Shown: piece after piece, positions 1 through 9,355 of the stretch
How the letters are laid out: every line of letters starts with the position of its first letter
Numbering within the stretch: the stretch's first letter is position 1
Source: Acidobacteriota bacterium
GTDB lineage: Bacteria > Acidobacteriota > Blastocatellia > Pyrinomonadales > Pyrinomonadaceae
Reading direction: 5' to 3'
Assembly: GCA_003223935.1 (NCBI GenBank)
Contig: QHXQ01000028.1
Coordinates: 1 to 64,000 of the forward strand
DNA length: 64,000 bases
Program-made: the position numbers and the translations under genes
Notes under the pieces: generated by a model
Told to the model about the DNA's origin: nothing
Databases searched by the model: none
The model's input: the letters and a program-made list of their open reading frames with translations, nothing else

Positions 1-2
1 CC

Positions 3-542
3 GACGATCCGGCAAAGATCGCAGAGAGATTCAGAACCTCTGAAGATGAGGTTCTTATGTGGCGAGAAAGAAGAAGTTTTCCGACTGCTGCTCAGATTGT
101 AAATTCAGGGTCAAACTTCAACATATCGCTTTTTTGGTTGCTTACGGGACAAGGCTCAAAGACCGATCCGCCGCAAGAATTCAGAGACGACCCGGCAAAT
201 TCCATCGCTTTTTATGCTGAATACTCTTTAAGGATAAACAGGAAGGTTGGAATTATTATAGACTTTCCCACTTTGCCCGTGACCCTAGAGCGCCACAGAT
301 TTGAGATTGATTTTGGCAGTCTCATAATCTCCTACATACATCGAGCTATTGATGCCCGGCTCGGTACAGTTAACCCGCTAGATAAGTTCTTAGAAAGAGT
401 AACTATCGATCCGGAAGTAGTAGAAGTTGACGTAAACTTGCCTGATGAGACGCCACAGCAGCGGGATGCTCGGCTCGCAGAATCACGAACGAAACAGGGA
501 GGAGCGAATGCAACCAAACGCAACAAGCGCGGAAGTCGTTGA
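3..542 (+). CDS. CI-type repressor HTH protein, 5' end outside window
   Basis: The reading frame is open from the first bases, so the true start lies upstream. The visible N-terminal part (IAERF...EDEVLMWRERRSFPTAAQIV, then NISLFWLLTGQG) matches the bacteriophage CI repressor HTH pattern, in which the recognition helix is followed by an aromatic/WLLTG-type segment. The rest (about residues 65-179) is not recognised and ends in a basic tail. No peptidase domain is present in this frame. The next gene starts inside its 3' end with a 35-base overlap and supplies a LexA-like peptidase domain. The pair therefore looks like a two-gene version of a normally single-chain repressor. HTH assignment is fair; the operator and inducer are unknown. 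Confidence 0.65.
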   Translation, partial: DDPAKIAERFRTSEDEVLMWRERRSFPTAAQIVNSGSNFNISLFWLLTGQGSKTDPPQEFRDDPANSIAFYAEYSLRINRKVGIIIDFPTLPVTLERHRFEIDFGSLIISYIHRAIDARLGTVNPLDKFLERVTIDPEVVEVDVNLPDETPQQRDARLAESRTKQGGANATKRNKRGSR

Positions 543-936
543 ACTAATCGAAGTCCCACATATCTCAGAGATCGGCGCAGGCACATCCGTTGAATACCTG
601 CCCTTCGTCCGCAAGCGCAAAATCCGCCCGGTCAAAGGGGCACGCACCTTCGACCGCTTCATCTCCACCCGCATCGCTGGCGACTCCCTGCACGACGATG
701 GCATTTTCGACGGCGACTATGCGATCTGCCGTCTCAACTTTGAGATCGAAGAGCTAACCAACGGTCGGCTGGTCGTCATCCGCACGCCTGTCGGTCTGCT
801 TATGAAGCACTTCTATCTCGCACCAAACGCCCGCGTCCGGCTCGCCTCTGCGAACCCCGACTACCCCGATCTCTTCTTCGACATTGAAGACGTAGAAATC
901 CAAGCTATCGTCGTTCGTACTGAACGGGAATGGTAA
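508..936 (+). CDS. S24 / LexA-like peptidase-domain protein
   Basis: 142 residues. ATG 508 is chosen because GGGAGGAG lies 5-10 bases upstream; longer in-frame starts lack this. The protein has the LexA/UmuD/CI C-terminal fold signature: Ser60 in AGDSLHDDGIFDGDY, Lys100 in GLLMKHFY, and an Ala24-Gly25 pair in EIGAGTSVEYL where LexA-family proteins are cut. The spacing fits the Ser-Lys dyad family. It has no DNA-binding domain of its own; the overlapping upstream gene carries an HTH. By family knowledge such domains dimerise and self-cleave after RecA-ssDNA contact. Whether a stand-alone version cleaves itself or something else is not known. The 35-base overlap and strong ribosome site suggest translational coupling to the HTH gene. 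Confidence 0.75.
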   Translation: MQPNATSAEVVELIEVPHISEIGAGTSVEYLPFVRKRKIRPVKGARTFDRFISTRIAGDSLHDDGIFDGDYAICRLNFEIEELTNGRLVVIRTPVGLLMKHFYLAPNARVRLASANPDYPDLFFDIEDVEIQAIVVRTEREW

Positions 937-952
937 ATTGGAGGAAGCGGTC

Positions 953-1609
953 ATGAGTCTCACAAGCTCCGACAGCCTCGCCACTCTCCCGCCGCAAGTT
1001 CAGACCGCCACATCACCGCCGAACACACAGGCGGTCGCACCCAAACCATCAATCGCGCCTACAGCACCGCCTGCGCCTAGCTATACTTACCCTGCTATAG
1101 ATATTTCCAGCGCGAAGCCCTACACCATAATTGCCGCCAAAGACACCAGTGTTGGTAATCGAAAAAGAAAAGAGATCAAAATCATCTCATCTGCCGCGAG
1201 CAGAGACGAGCGAGCGCACACCGCCATGAAAGCGGCGATTGAGACTCAACAGCAGTTCGGTCTCGATTTCGTTGAAGTGTGGCTTGAACCCTCGCCCCTC
1301 ATAATGGGCGCAGGATACCAATACGCTATCGCGCGCTACGCCCCTGATGGTCAGGGCTACTCTCCACCACAGCAATTGACTTGGGAAGTTCAGGCTTCCG
1401 ACCAGCAGGTTTCCAAACAAGCACCCGCCATAGGTGAGTTATGGTTTCAAAACAGAGATTCTTTCCAAACCAGTGACGGACTCACTGACGAGCCGCGTCT
1501 TGAAGCTTTTATTTCTAAGAAGCTCGGCATCCCTAAAGCCCAAGTCAATCTCGACCAGCTTCAACTCATAATACTCACAAGAAAACCTTATCCCCCCAAC
1601 TTCAAATGA
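953..1609 (+). CDS. Unknown protein with Pro-rich N-terminus (possibly DUF4875-like)
   Basis: 218 residues from ATG 953, which follows GGAGGA at 940-945; a TTG at 938 would overlap this ribosome site. The first ~55 residues are rich in Pro, Ala, Thr and Ser and look disordered. A globular part follows (from about PYTIIAAKDTSVGNRKRKEI), with a middle segment reading LDFVEVWLEPSPLIMGAGYQ and APDGQGYS. This resembles my memory of DUF4875-type proteins found with phage and plasmid genes, but the match is from memory and uncertain. No signal peptide or membrane segment is seen. It sits 16 bases after the S24 gene and overlaps the next gene by four bases (ATGA), so the three are probably one transcript. 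Confidence 0.5.
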   Translation: MSLTSSDSLATLPPQVQTATSPPNTQAVAPKPSIAPTAPPAPSYTYPAIDISSAKPYTIIAAKDTSVGNRKRKEIKIISSAASRDERAHTAMKAAIETQQQFGLDFVEVWLEPSPLIMGAGYQYAIARYAPDGQGYSPPQQLTWEVQASDQQVSKQAPAIGELWFQNRDSFQTSDGLTDEPRLEAFISKKLGIPKAQVNLDQLQLIILTRKPYPPNFK

Positions 1610-2376
1610 AATTCTCAGCTTTTCCAGAGCTACCCGCGCTAACTTTAATTTTTGCCTTGGCGGTTGCGTCTTGCGGTGAAAGCTTGAACGAGCGTCTCTT
1701 AAAAGCTGCGGCCGACGGCAACACAGCCGAAGTTAAAACCCTGCTTAATAATGGCGCTTACGTGAACTACCGACAGGGATGCAGAACGCCATTATTGAAC
1801 GCTGTAATCGGAAATCACTCTGACACTGTAGCGGCTCTGATGAAAGCCGGCGCAAATGATAACGAGCGAGACTGTGACGGAAAATCCCCCCTCTTAATTG
1901 CTGCGCAACATAACTATTCGGATGTCAGGGATATGATACTAAGACACGGAGAGCCGGTCTGGACACCGACACCGACAGTCTACGCAACCTTAAAACCAGC
2001 ATCCGCCCAAATCGAACTTAACAAGCAGCTATTCTCCCTGATTGACAATATAGTTGCGACCGATGGTGGCGAGAAGGAAGACCCTGCAAATGTCGAAGCT
2101 GCCAAAAAACTCGTACTGCAAGGCGCGGATGTTAATGCCAGAGACATTGGCCAGACTCCGCTTATTAGGGCTGCACAGAATGGTCATATTAAGGTAATGA
2201 GGGCGCTGCTGGAGCACGGCGCGGATGTCAATGCACAGGATGATCGAGGAGAAACAGCCCTAATGATCGCTGCCGGGGAGACCGACCCTGACATGGTACG
2301 TCTCCTGCTCTCCAAAGGGGCCGTGGTAAATCTCAAAGACAAAAGTGGCTCACCGCTTGGACTGGCTCTGAAATGA
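1606..2376 (+). CDS. Ankyrin-repeat lipoprotein
   Basis: 256 residues. The N-terminus is a lipoprotein signal: a hydrophobic stretch ending in AVASC, so Cys23 is the likely lipidated residue. Two ankyrin blocks follow, around residues 30-105 (LLKAAADGNTAEVKTLLNNGA, then TPLLNAVIGNHSDTVAALMKAGA) and 160-250 (TPLIRAAQNGHIKVMRALLEHGA, TALMIAAG...LLLSKGA), separated by a ~50-residue linker. Ankyrin stacks bind protein partners; no partner is evident. The start overlaps the preceding stop as ATGA. The last repeat stops short after SPLGLALK, and the missing part is readable in another frame just downstream, so the gene is probably frameshifted near its 3' end. Confidence 0.8.
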   Translation: MKFSAFPELPALTLIFALAVASCGESLNERLLKAAADGNTAEVKTLLNNGAYVNYRQGCRTPLLNAVIGNHSDTVAALMKAGANDNERDCDGKSPLLIAAQHNYSDVRDMILRHGEPVWTPTPTVYATLKPASAQIELNKQLFSLIDNIVATDGGEKEDPANVEAAKKLVLQGADVNARDIGQTPLIRAAQNGHIKVMRALLEHGADVNAQDDRGETALMIAAGETDPDMVRLLLSKGAVVNLKDKSGSPLGLALK

Positions 2377-2444
2377 TCGGTGGAAGCCACGACCCACGAT
2401 ACGCCGAGATGAGAAGGCTGCTGAAGCGGGCTGGGGCTAACTGA
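2373..2444 (+). pseudogene. Displaced C-terminal end of the ankyrin gene
   Basis: Starting at the ATGA that ends the ankyrin frame, the +2-shifted frame reads IGGSHDPRYAEMRRLLKRAGAN and then stops. This is how an ankyrin repeat ends (RLLKRAGA) and it completes the unit broken off upstream at SPLGLALK. One indel around 2370-2376 would restore a single protein about 23 residues longer. It could also be a genuine alternative ending or a sequencing error. Confidence 0.5.
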
Positions 2445-2455
2445 TCAGGAATGCT

Positions 2456-2655
2456 GTTTAGTAAATGATATGCAAACGCCCGGCTCAAACCGGGCGCATT
2501 TAGCAAACAATATGAAAATCGCGCAGCGCGCGCAAAAATTTCTATCCGCCTTTATTTATTATCACTTAGCCCCTCCTCCCGCATCTATGTCCCACCATGC
2601 CCCGTTTAGTAAACGATCTGCAAAGGTACAGCTGCCTGCGCCGCGTTTACTAAAC
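2456..2655. repeat. Array of GTTTA-N-TAAAC palindromes (putative operators or iterons)
   Basis: Four related sites are visible. At 2456-2476 GTTTAGTAAATGATATGCAAA, at 2498-2518 a degenerate copy (ATTTAGCAAACAATATG...), at 2604-2624 GTTTAGTAAACGATCTGCAAA, and at 2645-2655 GTTTACTAAAC. The core is an 11-base palindrome with a free central base, and three copies share the extension GATMTGCAAA. Start-to-start distances are 42, 106 and 41 bases, close to whole helical turns, so the sites would lie on one face of DNA. A weak fifth half-site (CTAAAC) is at 2699-2704. Candidate ligands are the split CI-like repressor upstream or an unseen replication or partition protein; this is inference. Confidence 0.6.
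2477..2496 (+). terminator. GC hairpin after the ankyrin gene
   Basis: CGCCCGG-CTCAAA-CCGGGCG forms a perfect 7-base stem with a 6-base loop, followed by CATTTAG rather than a clean T-run. It lies 30-50 bases after the ankyrin tail, between the first two palindromes. It may be a weak intrinsic terminator or simply a structural element of the array. Confidence 0.4.
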
Positions 2656-2797
2656 ACCGACGCTGTAAGCTTTCTCATACGCCTTTACACATCTCTCACT
2701 AAACGAAATAAATCCTTGCTCTCCCTGTAACATATAACGTGATAATAAGCAATCATCTTTCATTGTGAACGCAGGCAAGCTAAAGGAGAGCGGATTG

Positions 2798-3784
<987 letters not shown>

Positions 3785-3804
3785 ACTCTATCAATTGCTG
3801 ATCT

Positions 3805-6462
3805 CTATTCGTTGCGCTCTTGTTCTTCCCAACGCGCAACCGTTTCGTAGGCGCGGCCTAAGATGGCGCGCGGGCGGGCGCCATCGGCTGGGCCGATGAA
3901 GCCTTCGCGCTCCATCGCGTCGAGAATCGCGGCGGCGCGCCCGTAGCCGATGCGCAGGCGACGTTGCAGCACGGACGTTGACGCGCGCTTCATCTCGACG
4001 CAGATGCGCAGGGCCTGCTCGAACAACTCGTCGTGCTCGCCGCCACCCGCTTCGTTGCCCGTCGTCTCTTCTTCCGACTGCGTGATCGTCTCGTCGTAGA
4101 GCGGCTGCCCCTGCGCCTTGACGTGCGCGACGATGCGCCCGATCTCCGACTCGTCCACGAACGCGCCGTGCACGCGCACAAGCCGCGACGTGCCGGGCGG
4201 CAGGAAGAGCATGTCGCCGCGCCCCAATAGTTGCTCCGCACCGTTCGCATCAATGATCGTGCGCGAGTCAACTTTGGATGAGACGCGGAAGGCGATGCGC
4301 GAAGGGAAATTTGCTTTGATGAGGCCCGTAATGACATCAACTGAGGGACGTTGTGTGGCGAGCACTAGATGTATGCCGACGGCGCGCGCCATCTGTGCGA
4401 GCCGCGTGATCGCTTCTTCGACTTCGTGCCCTGAGACCATCATCAGATCGGCCAACTCGTCAATGATGATGACGAGATAGGCGAGCGTCTGCCAAGGCTG
4501 CCCGTGATCGTCAAAGTCATCCACCATGTTGCGGCGTGCGATCTCTTGGTTGTAACCATCAATGTTCCTGACACCCCACTGCGCGAGTTGCTTGTAGCGC
4601 CGCTCCATCTCCGCCACCGCCCACTTCAAAGCGTAAGCCGCACGCTTCGGTTCGGTGATGATCGGCGTGGCGAGGTGCGGGATGTCTGCGTAGAGGCCCA
4701 ACTCCAAACGCTTCGGATCGATCATGATGAACTTAACTTCATCGGGGCGCGACTTATAGATGATCGAGAGCACGATGGTGTTCAGACAGACAGACTTGCC
4801 TGTGCCGGTCGCGCCCGCGATCAAGAGATGCGGCATGCGCGCGAGATCGGCGACGTAGTTCAAGCCGTCAATCGTCTTGCCGAGTGCAAGCGTCAAGCGC
4901 GAAGGCGACTCTTGAAAATGGCGCGATTCAATCACTTCGCGCAGCATGATGTTGTCGCGCCGTTGATTCGGCACTTCGATGCCGACGTGCGCCTTGCCGG
5001 GCACGCGATCAATGCGAATTGATTCAGCCTTGAGCGCGAGACAGAGATCGTCAACCAGACCTGTGACGCGCGAATACTTGACGCCGGGATCGGGCTTGAA
5101 CTCGTAGGTCGTCACAACGGGCCCCGGACAGATGTACTCGATGCGCCCTGTGACGTTGAACTCCCGACACTTCTCTGCGACGCGCGTGGCGAGATTGCGC
5201 AACTCTTCATCGGCCTGTTCGTGGCGCGGCGGCGCGGCATTGAGAAACTCGATGGGCGGCATGCGATAGTCGTTCATGATCGCAGCCAACTGCTCGGCGC
5301 GCCGGGCGGCGCGCGCAGCCTTGTCTTCGCGGGCCGCGTGCGCGTTCTCGTCCTCTTGATCTGTGCGCACGACCGACGCGGTCGCCACCATCTCTTCGAT
5401 CTCTGCATCTTCATCTATCTGCGCGGCGGACGCAGCTTGATCGGTGGTGCTGCGCGCCGCACGTGTTGCTGCGCCGACGCCCGCGCCATTGGCTGATGCG
5501 GCCTGCGCCGTCGCTGCGCCGTTGCTCGCGGCTTGCGTGCGCGCGCGCCCGTTGGCGCGTGCTTCAGTCTGAGCACTCGCGGTTTGCGCCGTTGCTGCAT
5601 CCGTCGCCGCTTCGTCGGTGTTCGCGCGCACGACGGGCTGCGCTCCGTTCGCTTCAGCGGCAGCCGCCGCACGTTGCATGGTCGAAGGTGCGGCTGTGCC
5701 TTCTGCCGTCTCAGTCTCGCGCATGAACTCGGCGACGCGATCCGCGCCCGACTTGGCGCGCGCGGCTTGCGCGGCGGCTTCGCGTTCAACGCGGGCGAGG
5801 CGACGTTGTTCGGCGCGTTGCTCGCGGAGTGTGCGCCGCGCAGCCCGCCATGCGCGGAAGCGTGCGGGCAGTGTGTGCAAGATATTGAAGCGCGTGCTAA
5901 ACAATGCGGCGATACGCTCGAAGGCGCGCGCGAACGAGAAGTTGGTTGCGAGCAGCACGCCGGTCGCGGCGATGGCTGTGAGCAAGACGCTTGCGCCAAC
6001 CGTGTGCAGCGCGCCCGCCAGCGTGTCGGCGATGAGCGTGCCCATCATGCCGCCCGCGCGGACGCGATGATCGAAGAGCAACGGAAAACTAAAGAGCGCG
6101 AGCAGAGACGAAGACGCAAGCAGGATCGTGACGAGGCCGACGACGCGCAGCAGCGGCGCGTGCAAGCGGCGCGTGCGGAAGCGTCGCCATGCGAGCGCGA
6201 ACAATAGGAGCGGCAAAAGAAATGCGGCGAGGCCGAACGTCTGCAAGAGCGCGTCGGAGACATAAGCGCCGGCGGGGCCGACCAAGTTGTGCGTCGCCGT
6301 TGTGCCCGTCGAGTTCAGCGAGTTGTCGTTCGGATTGAAGAAGACGAGACACAAGAGCAACAGCACGCCCAAAGCGAAGAGCGCGATGGCGACGATCTCA
6401 TTGAGCCGCGTGTTGCGCGGCGCGAGCGTCCGCGCCCGCGCGTCCGTCTGTGTTGTGGCCAT
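3805..6462 (-). CDS. ftsK: DNA translocase FtsK/SpoIIIE
   Basis: 885 residues. The N-terminal ~190 residues hold four or so membrane helices (the FtsK 4TM domain). An Ala-rich, low-complexity linker (about 190-390, many Ala/Thr/Arg/Gln) follows. The alpha domain (about 395-520, with ICPGPVVTTYEFKPDPG) and the RecA-like motor come next, with Walker A GATGTGKSVCLN near residue 553 and Walker B YLVIIIDELADLM. A winged-helix gamma domain ends the protein (ICVEMKRASTSVLQRRLRIGYGRA), which in known FtsKs reads KOPS-type sequences to reach dif. It pumps chromosome DNA through the closing septum and activates XerCD. It lies 10 bases after prfB on the same strand, so cotranscription is likely. Confidence 0.95.
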   Translation of the reverse strand: MATTQTDARARTLAPRNTRLNEIVAIALFALGVLLLLCLVFFNPNDNSLNSTGTTATHNLVGPAGAYVSDALLQTFGLAAFLLPLLLFALAWRRFRTRRLHAPLLRVVGLVTILLASSSLLALFSFPLLFDHRVRAGGMMGTLIADTLAGALHTVGASVLLTAIAATGVLLATNFSFARAFERIAALFSTRFNILHTLPARFRAWRAARRTLREQRAEQRRLARVEREAAAQAARAKSGADRVAEFMRETETAEGTAAPSTMQRAAAAAEANGAQPVVRANTDEAATDAATAQTASAQTEARANGRARTQAASNGAATAQAASANGAGVGAATRAARSTTDQAASAAQIDEDAEIEEMVATASVVRTDQEDENAHAAREDKAARAARRAEQLAAIMNDYRMPPIEFLNAAPPRHEQADEELRNLATRVAEKCREFNVTGRIEYICPGPVVTTYEFKPDPGVKYSRVTGLVDDLCLALKAESIRIDRVPGKAHVGIEVPNQRRDNIMLREVIESRHFQESPSRLTLALGKTIDGLNYVADLARMPHLLIAGATGTGKSVCLNTIVLSIIYKSRPDEVKFIMIDPKRLELGLYADIPHLATPIITEPKRAAYALKWAVAEMERRYKQLAQWGVRNIDGYNQEIARRNMVDDFDDHGQPWQTLAYLVIIIDELADLMMVSGHEVEEAITRLAQMARAVGIHLVLATQRPSVDVITGLIKANFPSRIAFRVSSKVDSRTIIDANGAEQLLGRGDMLFLPPGTSRLVRVHGAFVDESEIGRIVAHVKAQGQPLYDETITQSEEETTGNEAGGGEHDELFEQALRICVEMKRASTSVLQRRLRIGYGRAAAILDAMEREGFIGPADGARPRAILGRAYETVARWEEQERNE

Positions 6463-6472
6463 AAAAAACGCT

Positions 6473-7589
6473 TTACACCTCGTGCCGTTTCTTTGCTAGC
6501 AGGTACGCCTTGATGAAATCGTCTATGTCGCCATTGAGCACGGCGTCCACGTCGCCGCGTTCAAGTTTGGTGCGTGCGTCTTTGACGAGCCGGTAGGGCG
6601 CGAGCACATAGTTTCTGATCTGCGAGCCGAAGGAGATGTCGGCCTTGTTGGCTTCGAGCGCGCTGGTTTCGGCACGTCGTTTTTCGAGTTCGAGTTCGTA
6701 AAGCCGCGAGCGCAAGATTTGCATCGCCACCGCGCGGTTCTGATGTTGCGAGCGTTGGTTCTGACAGGTGACGACGATGCCGGTCGGGAAGTGCGTGATA
6801 CGCACGGCCGAGTCGGTCGTGTTGATGTGTTGCCCGCCTGCGCCGGTCGCGCGAAACGTGTCCACGCGCAAATCCTTCTCGTTGATCTCAACCTCTATGT
6901 TCTCGTCAATCTCAGGCGAGACGAAGAGCGAAGCAAACGACGTGTGCCGGCGCGCCGCTTGATCGAACGGCGAGATGCGCACGAGCCGATGGACACCCGC
7001 CTCAGCCGACAAGAGACCATAAGCATATTCGCCTTCGACGCGAAACGTCGTGCTCTTCAAGCCCGCCTCTTCGCCCGGTTGATATTCGAGCACTTCGGTC
7101 TTGAAGCCGCGCCGCTCGGCCCATTTGAGATACATGCGCAAGAGCATCTCGGCCCAGTCCTGCGATTCCGTGCCGCCCGCGCCCGGATGGATCGTGCAGA
7201 TGGCATTGCGCACGTCGTTCTCGCCGGATAGGAGCATCTCCGTCTCGGCTTCTGCGACCTCGTGTTCGAGTCGTTCGAGCAACGCGCGCAGTTCCGTCAG
7301 ACTTGCCTCGTCCTCCTCCGCGAATTCAAAGAGCACGCCTGCGTCCGCTATCTCAGACTCGAACTTGCGCTGCCGCCCGATCACGCGCTCCAGACGGCTG
7401 CGTTGCTGCAAAAGTTTTTGCGCCGCTTCTTGATCGCTCCAAAAATCCGGCGCGCTCGCCCGCGTCTCGATGCGCGCTAACTCGTCCTGCTTCGCCGCGA
7501 CATCAAAGAAACCTCCCAAGCTGCTCGACGCGCGTCCGCAAGTCGTCAAAGCTCGCGCGCAAATCTTGAACTGATAACGTCTCGATCAT
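6473..7589 (-). CDS. prfB: Peptide chain release factor 2, with programmed +1 frameshift
   Basis: RF2 releases peptides at UGA and UAA. Translation starts at ATG 7589 (TGGAGG six bases upstream) and reads 28 codons ending LGRFL-UGA at 7503-7505. After a +1 slip at CUU-U, the frame continues DVAAKQDELARIE to 6473, giving about 371 residues, close to the usual 365. The GGQ catalytic loop is TGAGGQHIN and the stop-codon-reading SPF motif is in RISPFDQAARRHTSF. A start at ATG 7549 in the second frame would lose the N-terminal helix and has no ribosome site. It lies between lnt and ftsK. Frameshifting lets the level of RF2 control its own synthesis, as in E. coli. Confidence 0.95.
7503..7517 (-). 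promoter_or_regulatory. prfB programmed frameshift signal
   Basis: On the minus strand the site reads GGGAGG-TTT-CTT-TGA. This is the same geometry as the E. coli RF2 site: a Shine-Dalgarno-like hexamer three bases before the slippery CUU and a UGA in the A site. The base after UGA is T, so the next in-frame codon after the slip is GAT. Confidence 0.93.
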
Positions 7590-7603
7590 TAAAACCTCCA
7601 AAG

Positions 7604-7713
7604 TTGTCCGTCATCCGTTGTCAGTTGTGCTTGTTTCGCCGTTACTCGTTTGTCCTTCATCATTCAACTCGCATAGCGAGTACGACGGACAACTGACCAC
7701 TGACCACCGACAA
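7604..7713. repeat. Heptamer-built inverted repeat overlapping the lnt 3' end
   Basis: The left arm is four seven-base units, TTGTCCG TCATCCG TTGTCAG TTGTGCT (7604-7631). The right arm is their inverse, CGGACAA CTGACCA CTGACCA CCGACAA (7686-7713). The right arm lies within lnt and encodes its last residues (VGGQWSVVR), so the C-terminus of Lnt is supplied by the repeat. The unit structure resembles STRR heptanucleotide repeats. Confidence 0.75.
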
Positions 7714-9355
7714 AGAACAGAATACTCATGATGGCGCAACAGGCGACGAACAGATCGCCGTGTCGTGTGTAAAAAGTTTGGCCGTCAATGGCGCGCGTCA
7801 CTGTCCACGTGCGCACGGCCGGCGCGAAGCTGTCGGTCGCGTCGAGCACTTCGCCGCGCGGCGTAATCAGTGCGCTGATGCCTGTGTTCGTCACGCGCAA
7901 CACGGGGCGCTGGTTTTCAACGGCGCGAAAGACCGCGTTCGCCAAATGCTGGCGCAAGACCGGCGTGCGCCCAAGATAGCCATCGTTCGAGATGTTTACA
8001 AAAACATCTGCGCCTGCGCGTGCGAACGTGCGCGCGATGGACGGAAATGCCGACTCGAAACAGATAAAGACGCCGCCGCGCACATCGCCCAGAGGCATCA
8101 ACGGGTACTTCGTGCCCGGCGTGAAATCGCCGACCATGCCGCGCAATAACCACGCGCCCGGAAACCAACGCGGCAACGGCACGTACTCGCCAAACGGCAG
8201 CAGGCGAATCTTATCATACTGCGCCGTGAGCCGACCCTCTTCATTCACCAACACCGCCGAATTATAAGCGCCGCCGGCCGGCGCAGGCTCAAGCGAATTG
8301 AACAGCACGGACGTATGCTGCGCGCGCGCGAACGCACCGACCCATTCACGAAACTCTTCGTCCTCCGCGTAAGTGAAATTCATCGGCGACTCCGGCCAGA
8401 TGACGACGCGCGGCCTCGTCGCCGAACTGCGCACCAGTTGCGGCTCAGTTCCTTGCGCTATTGCCGCTTTGCCTGTGCGCGCCTGCGTCTCGTTCCACTC
8501 CTGCAAAGCAGCGGTGCTCAACGAGAGATGACGCGCGATGAGCGCATCGGTCTCTTCGGGCGCGCGCTCGAAACTGATGGGTACATTCGGTTGCACGGCG
8601 ATGACGACTGTGGCGTCGGTTAGTGCGGCGCTGTTCGCGCGCGGTCTGCGTGCATCGAGCAGGACAGGCAACAAGATAATGAGCGCGACGATGGAGACAA
8701 CGAGCAGCGATGTCAGCAGCGCGCGCGCCGTCCGCCGCAGCAACACGAAGGCGAGCGCAGCGTTCGTCGTCACAAGCAAAAAACTGATGGCATAGACGCC
8801 GCCCCAGCGCGCGGTTTGAATGAGTGCGGGCTGATAAGCCTGCGAGTAGCCGATGGCGTTCCAGAGTTGGCCGGTCACGCCGAGCCGCGCCCATTCAAGC
8901 GCGACCCAGATGAGCGGCGCGAGAAACAGTGTGCGTGCGCCCCAACGCGCACAGAGCCGCGCGACGACGAGTGCGAAGAGTGCAGGGAAGAGGCCGAGGA
9001 TGAGCGCGCCCGGCACGAGGAGCAGAAAGGCGACGGGCGCAGGGAGATGACCGTAGTAGATCATCGAGTAGGTGAGCCACCAACAAGAGCCGTAGAAGAA
9101 GAGCGTGCCGGTCGTCCAACCAAGGATGAAACTCTGCGCCGCGCGCGGCCGACGTGTGATGGTTATAAGTAGCGGCACGAGGCCGACCCAAGCGAGCGGC
9201 CACAGGTTGAAATCTGGAAAGGCGGCGACGAGCAGCAGCGCGGAGAACAAGGCTGCGGCAAACTCTGCGCGCGTCGGCGCGGCAGCGCGTGTGAGCGCGA
9301 GCAAGCGCGCGCGGCCGCGCAAGGTCGGCGCATCGAGTGGCAATGCGTCCTGCAC
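7664..9355 (-). CDS. lnt: Apolipoprotein N-acyltransferase
   Basis: 563 residues, inner membrane. Lnt adds the third acyl chain to the N-terminal Cys of lipoproteins. About eight hydrophobic segments fill residues 30-230, followed by the periplasmic nitrilase-like domain. The catalytic triad is readable: Glu in VVIWPESPMNF, Lys in QYDKIRLLPFGEYVPLP, and Cys in GGVFICFESAFPSIAR. A final membrane helix is followed by a tail (GGQWSVVRRTRYAS) that comes from the heptamer repeat overlapping the gene end. The ankyrin lipoprotein at the left of the window is a possible substrate type. The gene leads a minus-strand run lnt-prfB-ftsK, with 74 bases between lnt and prfB. Confidence 0.93.
   Translation of the reverse strand: MQDALPLDAPTLRGRARLLALTRAAAPTRAEFAAALFSALLLVAAFPDFNLWPLAWVGLVPLLITITRRPRAAQSFILGWTTGTLFFYGSCWWLTYSMIYYGHLPAPVAFLLLVPGALILGLFPALFALVVARLCARWGARTLFLAPLIWVALEWARLGVTGQLWNAIGYSQAYQPALIQTARWGGVYAISFLLVTTNAALAFVLLRRTARALLTSLLVVSIVALIILLPVLLDARRPRANSAALTDATVVIAVQPNVPISFERAPEETDALIARHLSLSTAALQEWNETQARTGKAAIAQGTEPQLVRSSATRPRVVIWPESPMNFTYAEDEEFREWVGAFARAQHTSVLFNSLEPAPAGGAYNSAVLVNEEGRLTAQYDKIRLLPFGEYVPLPRWFPGAWLLRGMVGDFTPGTKYPLMPLGDVRGGVFICFESAFPSIARTFARAGADVFVNISNDGYLGRTPVLRQHLANAVFRAVENQRPVLRVTNTGISALITPRGEVLDATDSFAPAVRTWTVTRAIDGQTFYTRHGDLFVACCAIMSILFFVGGQWSVVRRTRYAS

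Larger units (their letters stand above)
2445..2794. other. Non-coding spacer with palindromic repeats
   Basis: About 350 bases between the ankyrin gene and the aldo/keto reductase. It is more AT-rich than its surroundings. It holds the array of GTTTAGTAAAC-like palindromes annotated separately and one GC-rich hairpin. An 86-codon open frame (2470-2730) runs through it but has no ribosome site, and its composition follows the repeats, so it is not called. Confidence 0.6.

Noticed and set aside
2470-2730. 86-codon open frame in the palindrome spacer
   Set aside because: No ribosome site, composition follows the repeats, no recognisable protein pattern.
5415-6207. Long open frames on both strands over ftsK
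   Set aside because: They are shadows produced by the Ala/Arg-rich, high-GC linker region.
6473-7549. prfB start at ATG 7549
   Set aside because: The upstream 28 codons in the other frame match the RF2 N-terminus and the canonical slip site.
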